DNA of 64,000 nt from DATAES01 sp963721305 (GTDB lineage: Bacteria > Actinomycetota > Acidimicrobiia > Acidimicrobiales > JACDCH01), in assembly GCA_963721305.1 (NCBI GenBank), contig CAVRIR010000003.1, forward strand, positions 496,001-560,000. The letters run 5' to 3'. The notes under the pieces were generated by a model, which did not search any database, was not told the origin of the DNA, and saw only the letters and a program-made list of their open reading frames with translations. The first letter of the stretch is position 1. The number at the start of each line of letters is the position of its first letter. A program made the translations under genes and the position numbers. Below, one piece after another: positions 28,644 to 37,645 of the stretch.

Positions 28644-29364
28644 TCAGTTGATGCCGAGGCGGACGCCGAGGGCGTCGAGATCGGTCCGGGCGAGGACCGA
28701 GCCGGCGAGGCCCCAGACGCCTTGGAACACCTCGGCCGGAGCGTTCGCCTGCATGCCTCCGAGCAGCTCGGCGCGCCCGTCGATGTTCATCGCCGGCAGC
28801 ATGATCGCGAGCGACGCGGCCAACTCGTCCGGCGGGATGTTCGACACGATGGCGCCGTGGATCTGGAGGACGGCATCCGGCCCGACGGCCGCTTCGAGCG
28901 CCGGCATGACGACCTGCTCCTCGACGTCCTGGTGCTCGAGGTACGCGCTCGTGAACGACGCGAGCTCGAGGTACAGCTGATGCGCCCGCAACGTCTGCGT
29001 CCGCGGCGGTGGCTTCCGCCGCGACGGCTGCGAGCTCGACGAAGCCGGCGATGCGTCGATCGAGCTTCGTGTGGTCGCGCTCGATCCGCTCGGCCAAGTC
29101 GGGGAGGTGGATCTCGAGCGCGGGCTGCACCGCCCCGTCCTCGTGCTCCGCGTGCGTGACGAGGAACCCGGCCACGGTGCCGACGTGGCCGGCCAGGGCG
29201 ACGCGTGCGCCACGGTTGGTCGGGTCGAGGCAACCAGCCTCGGACACGATGGCGAACAGCTCGGCGCGGATGCCCTTGTGGACATCGCGGTACAGATCGT
29301 GCACCACGAGCTCGAACTCGGTGCGGCTGGGCTGCTCGGTGATGGGCTGCTCGGTGATGGTCAC
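28644..29364 (-). CDS. Hemerythrin HHE domain-like protein, one +1 shift
   Basis: Repaired length 239 aa, predicted four-helix bundles. Spaced His/Glu residues, including ELVVHDLYRDVHKGI, GHVGTVAGFLVTHAEHEDG and RDHTKLDRRI, suit a hemerythrin-like di-iron site; the second half (YLEHQDVEEQVVMPAL...) repeats the pattern HxxxEE. An extra G/C near 28992 breaks the frame between the halves. GTG 29364 has AAAGGA upstream. Divergent from the flavoprotein at 29497 and convergent with tRNA-Leu. Role in O2, NO or iron handling is a guess. Confidence 0.68.
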
Positions 29365-29496
29365 TGGGGAGGTCCTTTCGATGAGGTGTGCTTGCCGAGG
29401 ACCATCGTGAAGGAATGCAACCGTCGGCGTTCCTCAATGCGCCGTAGCCGAATGCTAAGAATCCGCTCACAACTCCGGAAAGAGAGTCCGAGGCCC

Positions 29497-29970
29497 GTGT
29501 TCGAGCCGGAAACCGTCGAGTTCCTGGAATCCGGATGCGCCTTGATCGTCGGCACGGTCGACGCCCACGGCGCACCCCACGCGACCCGCGGCTGGAGCGC
29601 CAAGGTGCTCGACGCCGGGGAGGCGCGACTGCGACTCGGGCTCGACGCGCTCGACTCGACCGTGCTCGACAACCTGCAAGAAACCGGTCGCATCGCGGTC
29701 ACCGGCGCCGACGTTCGGACGTTGCGCTCCGCCCAGATGAAGGGGCGGGCGGGCGACCTGGTGCCGGCCGACGACCTCGACCGTGAACGCATCGCGCGGT
29801 ACTGCGATGCCTTCTACACCGACGTGTACGAGAGCGATGGCACCCCACGACCCCTCCTCGATCGCCTCACGCCGGCTGACTTCGTGATGTGCGAGGTGAC
29901 CGTCGACGAGTACTACGACCAGACGCCCGGGCCGGCTGCCGGCAACGAGTTGGCGTCGCGGCGTCGATGA
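29497..29970 (+). CDS. Pyridoxamine 5'-phosphate oxidase-like split-barrel protein
   Basis: 157 aa. FLESGCALIVGTVDAHGAPHATRGWSAKVLD fits the first strands of the FMN/F420-binding split barrel; substrate unknown. GTG 29497 chosen as the first start before the conserved FEPETVEFL. TAAGAAT about 40 bases upstream could be a -10. The stop overlaps the ATG of the next gene (ATGA), whose own N-terminus is of the same fold, so the two proteins probably work together. Confidence 0.72.
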   Translation: MFEPETVEFLESGCALIVGTVDAHGAPHATRGWSAKVLDAGEARLRLGLDALDSTVLDNLQETGRIAVTGADVRTLRSAQMKGRAGDLVPADDLDRERIARYCDAFYTDVYESDGTPRPLLDRLTPADFVMCEVTVDEYYDQTPGPAAGNELASRRR

Positions 29971-31344
29971 CCGAGGCGTTCTCGCTCCGCGACCTCGAGC
30001 TCTGCTTCGAGGGCGTCGTGCCCGCGGTGATCGCCACCGCGGCAGCCGACGGGACGCCGAACATCACCTATCTGTCACGTGTCCGGATGGTCGACGACGA
30101 GCGCGTCGCACTTTCCAACCAGTTCTTCTCGAAAACGAGTCGCAACCTCGTGGAGAACCCGCGCGCCAATGTCCTCGTCATCGAACCGGTTTCCTACGAC
30201 ATGTTCCGGTTGACGCTCGCGTACGAGCGGACCGAGCGGCGTGGTGTGGTGTTCGAGCAACTGCGCGACGACGTCGACGCGGTCGCGGCGCTGGAGGGGA
30301 TGCAGGATGTGTTCAAGTTGCGCGCCGCGGACGTCTACCGCGTGTTGCACATCGAGCAGGTGCCGACCGCGGCGGCCGCTGCCCCGGTCGCAGCGGACAT
30401 GTCGGGGCGAGACATCGAGCACGCCACTCGGCTGGCGGAGCTCTCGGCTCGGCTGAGTCGCTGTCCCGACCTCGACACGCTCGTCGAGCGCGACGGTCGA
30501 CGGACTGTGCGAATTGCTCGGCTACGCACACTCGATGCTGCTACTCGTCGACGAGCGCGGCAAGGCCCTGTACACGATCGCGAGCAACGGGCTACGACGA
30601 GCAGGGCGTCGGATCAGAGATTCCCGTGGGTGAAGGGATCATCGGCATGGCGGCGGCGCGCTGCACCCCGATGCGCCTCGGCAACCTGCGCCACATGTCC
30701 AAGTACTCGCAGACCGTGCGTCGTTCGTACGAGGACGAGGGACACATCGGTCCCGGGCCGGGAGATCCCACTGCCAGGCCTCTCGCTCGCGCAGAGCCGC
30801 GTGGCCGTGCCCGCGATGGCGTTCGGCCAACTCGTCGGTGTCCTGGTGGTCGAGAGCGCGGATCCGGTGGCGTTCACTGCGACCGACGAGTCGCTGCTCA
30901 CGGTCGTCGCGTCCGTCGTGGCGAACGCCATCGAGGTCGAGCGGACGCACGAGCGGGCGGAGGACGTCGCCGGCGGGCGTGCGCTTCCGGAGGCACACGT
31001 CGACGTGTCGGCGCTCGAGGAGAACGCGACGCAGGTGCGGTTCTTCGCCATCGACGGCAGCACGTTCCTCGACGGGGACTACCTCATCAAGGGCGTCTCG
31101 GGCCGGATCCTGTGGTCGCTGCTCGGCCAGTACGAGCAGGAGGGGCGCACCGAATTCACGAATCGCGAGGTGCGCCTCGACCCCGACGCTCGAGCTCCCG
31201 GAGTTTCGTGACAACTTGGAGAGCAGGCTGATCCTGCTGAAGCGCAGGCTCGACGAGCGAGGTGCACCCATCCGAATCGAAAAGACGGGGCGGGGACGGT
31301 TCCGGCTCGAAGTCGAGCGACCGTTGCGTCTGGAGCAGGCATGA
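29967..31344 (+). CDS. Split-barrel (PPOX)-GAF fusion regulator, four +1 shifts
   Basis: Repaired length 457 aa in three parts: a split-barrel flavin-type domain (about 1-150, GVVPAVIATAAADGTPNITY), a GAF sensor domain (about 165-350, ending LLTVVASVVANAIEVERTHERA), and a C-terminal 100-residue domain (FFAIDGSTFLDGDYLIKGV ... LLKRRLDERGAPIRIEK) that looks like a winged-helix output module. Extra bases near 30492, 30592, 30758 and 31185. ATGA-coupled on both sides (29967 and to uppP at 31341). Possibly a redox or flavin-responsive regulator; no ligand can be named. Confidence 0.68.
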
Positions 31345-32180
31345 GCTCGCTTCTCTCTGCCGGCCAGGCAGTCGTTCTCGGGTTGGTCGAAGGCCTCACC
31401 GAGTTCCTTCCGATCAGCTCGACCGGGCATCTGCTGGTCGCGTCGCGGATCATGGGGCTTCCGGACACCGGCACGGCCGGCGACGCGCTCAAGAGCTACG
31501 AGATCGCGATCCAGTTCGGCGCCATCCTCGCCGTGTTGCTGCTGTACCGGCGGCGGCTCGGGGTGATGGTGGAGGGCGCCGCGGGACGCGACGACCAGGG
31601 CCGGCGTCTTCTCGTCGCCGTCGCGATCGCGTTCGTTCCTGCCGCCGTCGTCGGGCTCTTGTCCGAGAAGATCATCAAGGACCTGCTCTTCGGCGTCGGG
31701 CCCGTGGTCATCGCCTGGATCGTCGGCGGCGTCGCGATCCTGTGGCTGAGCCGTCGTGGACTCGCGGGACCGAGAGGTGGGCGACCGCTCGAGGCGATAA
31801 CGAGTCGCGACGCGGTGATCATCGGCGCGGTGCAGGTCCTCGCGTTGTGGCCCGGCACGAGCCGCAGCATGGTGACGATCCTCGCCGCGCTCCTGCTCGG
31901 ACTGTCGATGGAGGCCGCGATCGAGTTCAGCTTCCTCCTGGGATTCGTGACCCTCGGCGCTGCCACCGCGTACGAGACGTTGAAGAACGGGAAGTTGATG
32001 ATCGACTCGTTCGGCGTCGCCATCCCGCTGCTCGGTGTCGTGGTCGCTTTTCTCGCCGCCGCCGCGTCGATCAAGTGGATGGTCGGCTACCTCCGACGCC
32101 ACGACCTCAGCATCTTCGGCTGGTACCGGATCGCGGTCGCCGCGCTGGCCATCGTGTTGGTCGCGACCGGCACGATCTGA
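31341..32180 (+). CDS. uppP: Undecaprenyl-diphosphate phosphatase
   Basis: 279-aa polytopic membrane enzyme of the UppP/BacA family, recycling the lipid carrier for peptidoglycan. Signature motifs GLVEGLTEFLPISSTGHLL (with the catalytic Glu) and ALWPGTSRSMVTI (with Arg/Ser) are intact. ATG 31341 lies in an ATGA overlap with the preceding GAF protein. Followed by a duplicated hairpin sequence and the convergent coxM. Confidence 0.95.
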   Translation: MSSLLSAGQAVVLGLVEGLTEFLPISSTGHLLVASRIMGLPDTGTAGDALKSYEIAIQFGAILAVLLLYRRRLGVMVEGAAGRDDQGRRLLVAVAIAFVPAAVVGLLSEKIIKDLLFGVGPVVIAWIVGGVAILWLSRRGLAGPRGGRPLEAITSRDAVIIGAVQVLALWPGTSRSMVTILAALLLGLSMEAAIEFSFLLGFVTLGAATAYETLKNGKLMIDSFGVAIPLLGVVVAFLAAAASIKWMVGYLRRHDLSIFGWYRIAVAALAIVLVATGTI

Positions 32181-32190
32181 CCCGCGCTTC

Positions 32191-32232
32191 TGTGATGGCT
32201 GAGCCACCAGATCGGTCGCTCAGGCATCAATG
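32191..32232 (+). repeat. 42-bp hairpin repeat, unit 1
   Basis: Runs from TGTGATGGCTGAGCCACC to GCATCAATG. The ends pair: GATGGCTGAGC with GCTCAGGCATC (one mismatch), giving an 11-bp stem. A second unit lies at 32252-32294. Both sit in the 153-bp gap between convergent uppP and coxM, so a terminator role is plausible. Confidence 0.65.
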
Positions 32233-32251
32233 TTCGAGCCGCTCCCCATTC

Positions 32252-32294
32252 TGTGATCGCTGAGCCACCGGAATCGGTCGCCCAGCCATCAATG
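32252..32294 (+). repeat. 43-bp hairpin repeat, unit 2
   Basis: Second unit of the duplication at 32191, matching in about 37 of 42 positions (TGTGATCGCTGAGCCACC ... CAGCCATCAATG). Its stem has two mismatches, weaker than unit 1. Confidence 0.62.
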
Positions 32295-32333
32295 TGATTG
32301 AACCGGGAGCGGGACGGGAGGGGAGGGCGAGGG

Positions 32334-33155
32334 TCAGCTGGAGGATTGTTCGAGGGCGCGGCGGACGAGGACGCGGGCGAGGTGGCGGCGGTACTCGGGC
32401 GTGGCGTTGAGGTCCGACGGGGGATCGGTGCCCTGGTCGGCGATGGCGGCGGCGTCCTCGACGGACGCGCCGGAGCCGAGGGCATCCTCGACGGCTGCGG
32501 CCCGCAACGGCGTCGAGCCCAGGTTCACGAGCCCGATGCCGGTGCTGCCGTTGCGAACGCACGCGACACCGACGATGGCCCAGTCCTGGGCGCGGCGGTT
32601 GAATTTCTGGAACGACCATCCCGCGCCGGTCACCTTCGGGACCCGGATCTCGGTCAGCAGCTCATCCGGCTCGAGCGCGGTCTCGAGGAAGCCCGTGAAG
32701 AAGTCGTCGACGGCGATGTCGCGCGAACCGTTCGGCCCCTCCGCGACCAGCGTCGCCCGCAGCGCCAGCAGGACGGCCGGGAGATCCGACGCAGGATCGC
32801 CGTGCGCGACGGAGCCGCCGATCGTGCCGCGATGGCGAACCTGCGGATCACCGACCTGCCCGGCGGCATGACGCAGCAACGGCACGTCGGTGCCCAGCAC
32901 GTCGGACAGCTCGAGGTCCTGGTGCCGCGTCAGCGCGCCGATCGCGATGTGATCACCGCCGTCGCGGATGTACGACAGATCGGTCAGCCGCCCGACGTCG
33001 ACGAGCACCGACGGCGTCGCCAGTCGCAACTTCATCAGCGGCAGCAGCGAATGCCCTCCGGCGAGGAGCTTCGCGTCCTCGCCGTGTTCACGCAGCAATT
33101 GCACCGCATGATCGGGCGACTCGGCCCGTACGTAGTCGAAGCTGGCGGGGATCAT
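32334..33155 (-). CDS. coxM: CoxM-type FAD-binding subunit of a molybdenum hydroxylase
   Basis: 273 aa. FAD-binding motifs AGGHSLLPLMKLR (from residue 32) and TIGGSVAHGDPASDLP mark the medium subunit of the xanthine oxidase/CO dehydrogenase family. ATG 33155 overlaps the coxL stop (ATGA). Third gene of an S-L-M ordered operon, the order usual for form II systems. It would pass electrons from the [2Fe-2S] subunit to a quinone or other acceptor. Confidence 0.9.
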   Translation of the reverse strand: MIPASFDYVRAESPDHAVQLLREHGEDAKLLAGGHSLLPLMKLRLATPSVLVDVGRLTDLSYIRDGGDHIAIGALTRHQDLELSDVLGTDVPLLRHAAGQVGDPQVRHRGTIGGSVAHGDPASDLPAVLLALRATLVAEGPNGSRDIAVDDFFTGFLETALEPDELLTEIRVPKVTGAGWSFQKFNRRAQDWAIVGVACVRNGSTGIGLVNLGSTPLRAAAVEDALGSGASVEDAAAIADQGTDPPSDLNATPEYRRHLARVLVRRALEQSSS

Positions 33156-35506
33156 TGCGACTTCGCCTCCTGGATGAGTGTCCACACTCGCTGTGGTGAT
33201 GCCGGCATCGCGACGTCGGTGATGCCGAGATGCGAGAGCGCGTCGACGATCGCGTTCATGACCGCCGGTGTCGCGCCGATGGTGCCCGCCTCGCCGATGC
33301 CCTTCACGCCGAGCGGGTTGGTAGGGGAGGGTGTCGTGGTGTGGTCCAGCTTGATGCTCGGCATCTCCGCGGCCGACGGAACGAGGTAGTCCATCAGCGT
33401 CGCGTTGCGGAGCTGGCCGTCGTCGTCGTACACCGCCTCTTCCCACAACGCCTGCGCGACCCCTTGCACGATGCCGCCGTGCAGCTGTCCTGACACGATC
33501 ATCGGGTTCACCTGGTTGCCGCAGTCGTCGACGGCGGCGTAGTCCACGAGACGGACGTGACCGGTCTCCTCGTCGATCTCGACGACCGCGACATGCGTGC
33601 CGAACGGGAACGTGAAGTTCGGCGGGTCGTACGTCACCGTCTCGGCGAGGTTCGGCTCCATGTCGTCGGGCAGGTTGTGAGCCTTGAACGCTTCGAACGC
33701 GATCGCCTGGATCGGCATCGACTTGGTCGGCGTGCCTCGTACCCGAAACTCGCCGTCGACGAACTCGAGGTCGTCCTCGTTCGCCTCCATCTGGTGCGCG
33801 GCGATCAAGCGGGCCTTGTCGAGCACCTTCTGCGCGGCCATCTCGATGGCGACGCCGCCGACCGACAGCGAGCGCGAGCCGTAGGTGTCCATGCCCAGCG
33901 GCGACAGCGCGGTGTCGGAGTGCAGCACGTCGACGTCGTCCGGATCGACACCGAACTTGTCGGCGATGATCATCGACCACGACGTCTCGTGCCCTTGACC
34001 GTGGGGCGTTGCGCCGGTCACCACCTGGACCTTGCCCGTGGGCAGGAGCCGCACAGTGGCGGCCTCCCATCCGCCCGCGCCGTAGTTCAGGGACGCAAGC
34101 ACGCGCGACGGGGCCAGCCCGCACATCTCCACGTACGTCGAGATGCCGAGGCCGAGATGCTTGGTGGATCCCGACGAGCGGCGCTCGGCCTGCTCGCGGC
34201 GGACCCCCTCGTGGTCGACCATCTCGAGTGCTCTGTCGAGCGACGGCTCGTAGTTGCCGGAGTCGAACAGCAGCCCCGCGGACGAGCTGTACGGGAACTG
34301 CTCGGGCTTGATGTAGTTGCGCCGCCGTATCTCCTCTGACGCAACACCGACTTCACGGGCCAGTGCCTCGATGGCTCGCTCGATCGCGTACGTCGCCTCC
34401 GGGCGTCCCGCACCGCGATACGCGTCGGTCGGCGTCTTGTTCGTGAACACGCCCGTGCACTCGAACGAGTACAGCGGCACGTCGTAGACGCCGTGGTACA
34501 AGAACGCGCCGAGCAACGGGATGCCGGGCGTCACCAGCTGCAGGTACGCGCCCATGTCCGCGAGCAACTTCACGCGGACCGCGGTGATCCGGCCGTCGGC
34601 ATCCGCAGCGAGCTCGATGTTCTGGATCTGCCCGCGGCCTTGCACGGTGGCGACCGCGTTCTCGGATCGATCCTCCGTCCACCGGACGGGCACACCGAGG
34701 CGGCGCGCGACCGCGACCGCGATGAGCTCCTCGGCGTACACCTCGAGCTTCGAACCGAAGCCGCCGCCGACCGCCGGCGCGATCACGCGCAACTGGTGCT
34801 CGGGGATTCCCATTGTCACCGCGATCATCACCTTGAGGATGTGCGGGATCTGCGTGGAGGAGTAGAGGGTCAGGTCGCCGGCGACCGGCTGGGGGACGGC
34901 TACGACACCGCGAGGTTCCATCGCCTCGGGGATGAGTCGTTGCTGCACGTATCGCTCGTGGACGACGTGCGCGGCCGACGCGAACGCCTGCTCGACGCCG
35001 TCGGGATCGGGAACGAGTGTCCACGTGTACGACGCGTTGGTACCGGCGGACTCGTGGATGACGATGCGGTCACTCGCGGCATCCTCGATGTCGACGACCG
35101 CGGGCAGTGACTCGTACTCGACGGCAACGGCATCCGCGCCGTCTCGGGCGGCATAGCGCGAGTTGGCCACGACGACGGCGACGATGTCGCCCTGGTAGTT
35201 CGCCTTGCCGATCGCGACCGGGAGGTGCTCGGGGTTCTTCATGTCGTCCGTCACCGGCCACGCGCATGGCATCGGGGCCGCCCACGCGTCGCGGAGGTCG
35301 GCACCGGTCAACACCGCTTCGACTCCCGGTGTGGCGAGCGCGGCGCTGGCGTCGATCGACGCGATGCGCGCGTGGGCCTCGGGGCTGCGCACCATGCCGA
35401 GGAACCGCACGCCGGGGATCACCAAGTCGTCGACATAGCGGGCTTCGCCGGTGAGCAGTTGCGGATCCTCCTTGCGCCGCATCGGCGTGCCGACGACCGG
35501 GCTCAT
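33152..35506 (-). CDS. coxL: CoxL-like molybdopterin subunit, form II
   Basis: 784 aa. Moco-binding GGGFGSK at 247-253, a C-terminal KGIGEAGTIG with the catalytic Glu, and the active-site loop AYRGAGR at 362-368. That loop defines form II; true (form I) CO dehydrogenases carry AYRCSFR with the Cu-binding Cys. CO oxidation is therefore doubtful and another aldehyde or heterocycle substrate is equally likely. ATG 35506 overlaps the coxS stop. No maturation genes (coxD/E/F) are visible nearby. Confidence 0.92.
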   Translation of the reverse strand: MSPVVGTPMRRKEDPQLLTGEARYVDDLVIPGVRFLGMVRSPEAHARIASIDASAALATPGVEAVLTGADLRDAWAAPMPCAWPVTDDMKNPEHLPVAIGKANYQGDIVAVVVANSRYAARDGADAVAVEYESLPAVVDIEDAASDRIVIHESAGTNASYTWTLVPDPDGVEQAFASAAHVVHERYVQQRLIPEAMEPRGVVAVPQPVAGDLTLYSSTQIPHILKVMIAVTMGIPEHQLRVIAPAVGGGFGSKLEVYAEELIAVAVARRLGVPVRWTEDRSENAVATVQGRGQIQNIELAADADGRITAVRVKLLADMGAYLQLVTPGIPLLGAFLYHGVYDVPLYSFECTGVFTNKTPTDAYRGAGRPEATYAIERAIEALAREVGVASEEIRRRNYIKPEQFPYSSSAGLLFDSGNYEPSLDRALEMVDHEGVRREQAERRSSGSTKHLGLGISTYVEMCGLAPSRVLASLNYGAGGWEAATVRLLPTGKVQVVTGATPHGQGHETSWSMIIADKFGVDPDDVDVLHSDTALSPLGMDTYGSRSLSVGGVAIEMAAQKVLDKARLIAAHQMEANEDDLEFVDGEFRVRGTPTKSMPIQAIAFEAFKAHNLPDDMEPNLAETVTYDPPNFTFPFGTHVAVVEIDEETGHVRLVDYAAVDDCGNQVNPMIVSGQLHGGIVQGVAQALWEEAVYDDDGQLRNATLMDYLVPSAAEMPSIKLDHTTTPSPTNPLGVKGIGEAGTIGATPAVMNAIVDALSHLGITDVAMPASPQRVWTLIQEAKSQ

Positions 35507-35970
35507 GACGACACCGGCTCGTTGGCCGCGGCGAGCACCGCCTTCACGATGTTGTGGTAGCCGGTGCAGCGGCACAGGTTGCCTTCGAGTCCCTCCCGGA
35601 CCGACGTCTCGTCGGTCACCCGACCTTCTTCGACCAGCGACACCGCGGCCATCACCATGCCGGGCGTGCAGAACCCGCACTGCAGGCCATGGTGCTCGCG
35701 GAACGCGGCCTGCATCGGATGGAGCTCGCCGTCCTGTGCAAGGCCCTCGATCGTCTTGATCTCGGCGCCGTCGGCCTGTACCGCGAGGACGGTGCACGAC
35801 TTCACCGATTCACCGTTGAGATGGACGGTGCACGCGCCGCACGACGACGTGTCGCAACCGACATTGGTGCCCGTGAGGCCGACCACGTCGCGCAAGTAGT
35901 GCACGAGCAGCAGCCGCGGCTCGACGTCGTGCTCGGTCGTGACGCCGTTCACCGCGATGGAGACCCTCAT
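35503..35970 (-). CDS. coxS: CoxS-type [2Fe-2S] subunit
   Basis: 155 aa with two [2Fe-2S] domains: N-terminal plant-ferredoxin type (GCDTSSCGACTVHLNG plus a later Cys) and C-terminal CGFC-x(n)-CRC (LQCGFCTPGM, GNLCRCTGY). First gene of coxSLM; AGGAGG lies before ATG 35970. The 188-bp gap to the divergent GGDEF gene should hold its promoter. Confidence 0.93.
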   Translation of the reverse strand: MRVSIAVNGVTTEHDVEPRLLLVHYLRDVVGLTGTNVGCDTSSCGACTVHLNGESVKSCTVLAVQADGAEIKTIEGLAQDGELHPMQAAFREHHGLQCGFCTPGMVMAAVSLVEEGRVTDETSVREGLEGNLCRCTGYHNIVKAVLAAANEPVSS

Positions 35971-36158
35971 GGCCCCCCTCCTCTCAGTTGTCTACCTGGA
36001 TCGTTGCTGCCATCTTTCCCCGTCGGCGAGTGCCGTGCGTGCAGAACGCCCCGGAATCTTCCGGCCGGATCGAGCTCGGGTCATCTTGCGCGAGTCCGGA
36101 CGATGGCTCTCCTACGATGAGGGCCCCCGGGCACTGAGCCGGTGGACGTAGGGCAGCG

Positions 36159-37526
36159 ATGGACCTTCAGCCAGCCGATCCGACGAAGGCGTTCGTACCG
36201 GTTGGCGCGGGCGACCTACCGGACGAGGGCTTCCGGATGATCGTCGACATGACGGCGAACGCGTTCGTCGTCATCGGGCGCGACGGCACCGTGCGCTACG
36301 CCGGGGGCTCCATCGAACGGCTGCTCGGCTGGCGGCCGGATCAGCTGGCCGGCCACAACATGGTCGAGTTCCTTCCGGCGCACCAGATCGAGTCGGCGAT
36401 CGAGGCCGTCGCCGAGATCGCCGAGATCGACCGGACCGGGCAGGGCGTCCCGATGGTGTTCGAGGTCCTGCGACCCGACGGCGCCACGACCTGGGTGGAG
36501 ATCGGCGCCATGCCGTTGCTCGATGTCCCCGGCGTGGACGGCATCGCGATGCGCCTGCGGGCGTGGGACGGCCAGCACGACTTCGACACGTTCCTTGACG
36601 CGCTGCTGGCTGATCAACCACTCGACGAGGTCCTCGTGGCGCTGTCGCATTCGATCGCGGGCTCGTTGGAAGCCGACGGCGTGGTGATCCACTACGGCTT
36701 CGACGGCAAGGCGTTCGCAGGCGCGGCCGGCTTCGGCGTGCCGGTCGACCTCCTGCCGCTCGACAGCGGACCCTGGTGCAGCGTCGTCACCACCGGCGAA
36801 GCATCGCAATCGCTCGTCAACGACCTCGAAGCGGCGATCACGCGCGCGTCGGCCGGCGCGGGCATGAGCTGGTGCTGGACGGTACCGGTCTCGAGCGGAC
36901 CAGACCTCGCGCCGGCAGCGATGTCGGTGTGGCGCGTTCTGGGCGGTCCTCCGCTGATCGGGCATCGCCAACTGCTCGACCGGTCGGCGCGGCACGTGCA
37001 GCTCGCGCTCGTGCGCACTGCTGAGCACCAACGCCTCCGTCATCTCGCGGGCCACGACGCGCTCACGGGTGTGGCGAACCGCGCGCAGTTCCGCGATCGG
37101 CTGGCGGACGCACTCGCCATCGGCGAACGCGACGTCGCGGTCGCGTTCTGCGATCTCGACGGGTTCAAGCCCATCAACGACACGTACGGGCACCGCGACG
37201 GCGACGCCGTGCTCGTCGCCGTCGCCGATCGCCTTCGAATGTCCCTGCGTACGGGCGACGAGCTCGCGCGCATCGGCGGTGACGAGTTCACCGTGCTCCT
37301 TCGCAACGTGCCCGACGCCGCCGCGGCCCGCCACGTCGCGGACCGGCTGCTCGCCGCGGTCGCAGAGCCGTTCACCGCTGGCCGCGACGAGGTCACCCTC
37401 GGCATGTCGGTCGGCATCGCACTGGCAACGCCGGGCGTCAGCGCGGACGGCTTGTTGGTCGCAGCCGACGAAGCGCTCTACCGCGTGAAGCGCGCCGGCG
37501 GCGGCCACGCCGACGTGTCGGGCTGA
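36159..37526 (+). CDS. PAS-GGDEF diguanylate cyclase
   Basis: 455-aa soluble signalling protein. PAS domain about 25-135 (FRMIVDMTANAFVVIGRDG), a GAF-like middle region (145-285) and a C-terminal GGDEF domain. The active site is intact (GGDEF at 373-377) and so is the inhibitory I-site (RTGD at 364-367), so it should make c-di-GMP with product inhibition. No EAL domain. Divergent from coxSLM. Input signal unknown. Confidence 0.9.
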   Translation: MDLQPADPTKAFVPVGAGDLPDEGFRMIVDMTANAFVVIGRDGTVRYAGGSIERLLGWRPDQLAGHNMVEFLPAHQIESAIEAVAEIAEIDRTGQGVPMVFEVLRPDGATTWVEIGAMPLLDVPGVDGIAMRLRAWDGQHDFDTFLDALLADQPLDEVLVALSHSIAGSLEADGVVIHYGFDGKAFAGAAGFGVPVDLLPLDSGPWCSVVTTGEASQSLVNDLEAAITRASAGAGMSWCWTVPVSSGPDLAPAAMSVWRVLGGPPLIGHRQLLDRSARHVQLALVRTAEHQRLRHLAGHDALTGVANRAQFRDRLADALAIGERDVAVAFCDLDGFKPINDTYGHRDGDAVLVAVADRLRMSLRTGDELARIGGDEFTVLLRNVPDAAAARHVADRLLAAVAEPFTAGRDEVTLGMSVGIALATPGVSADGLLVAADEALYRVKRAGGGHADVSG

Positions 37527-37645
37527 TCGACCCTCGGACGACCCCTACTACGGAATGTGGTGACTAGCACGCTCTGCGTCGCCGGAGCGCTCAGCGTGTC
37601 GAGCCGCGTACGCTGGCACCTTCGCACCGACGACAGGGGGACAGC

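Noticed and set aside
33152..35506. True aerobic CO dehydrogenase
   Set aside because: The active-site loop is AYRGAGR, lacking the Cys of form I (AYRCSFR).
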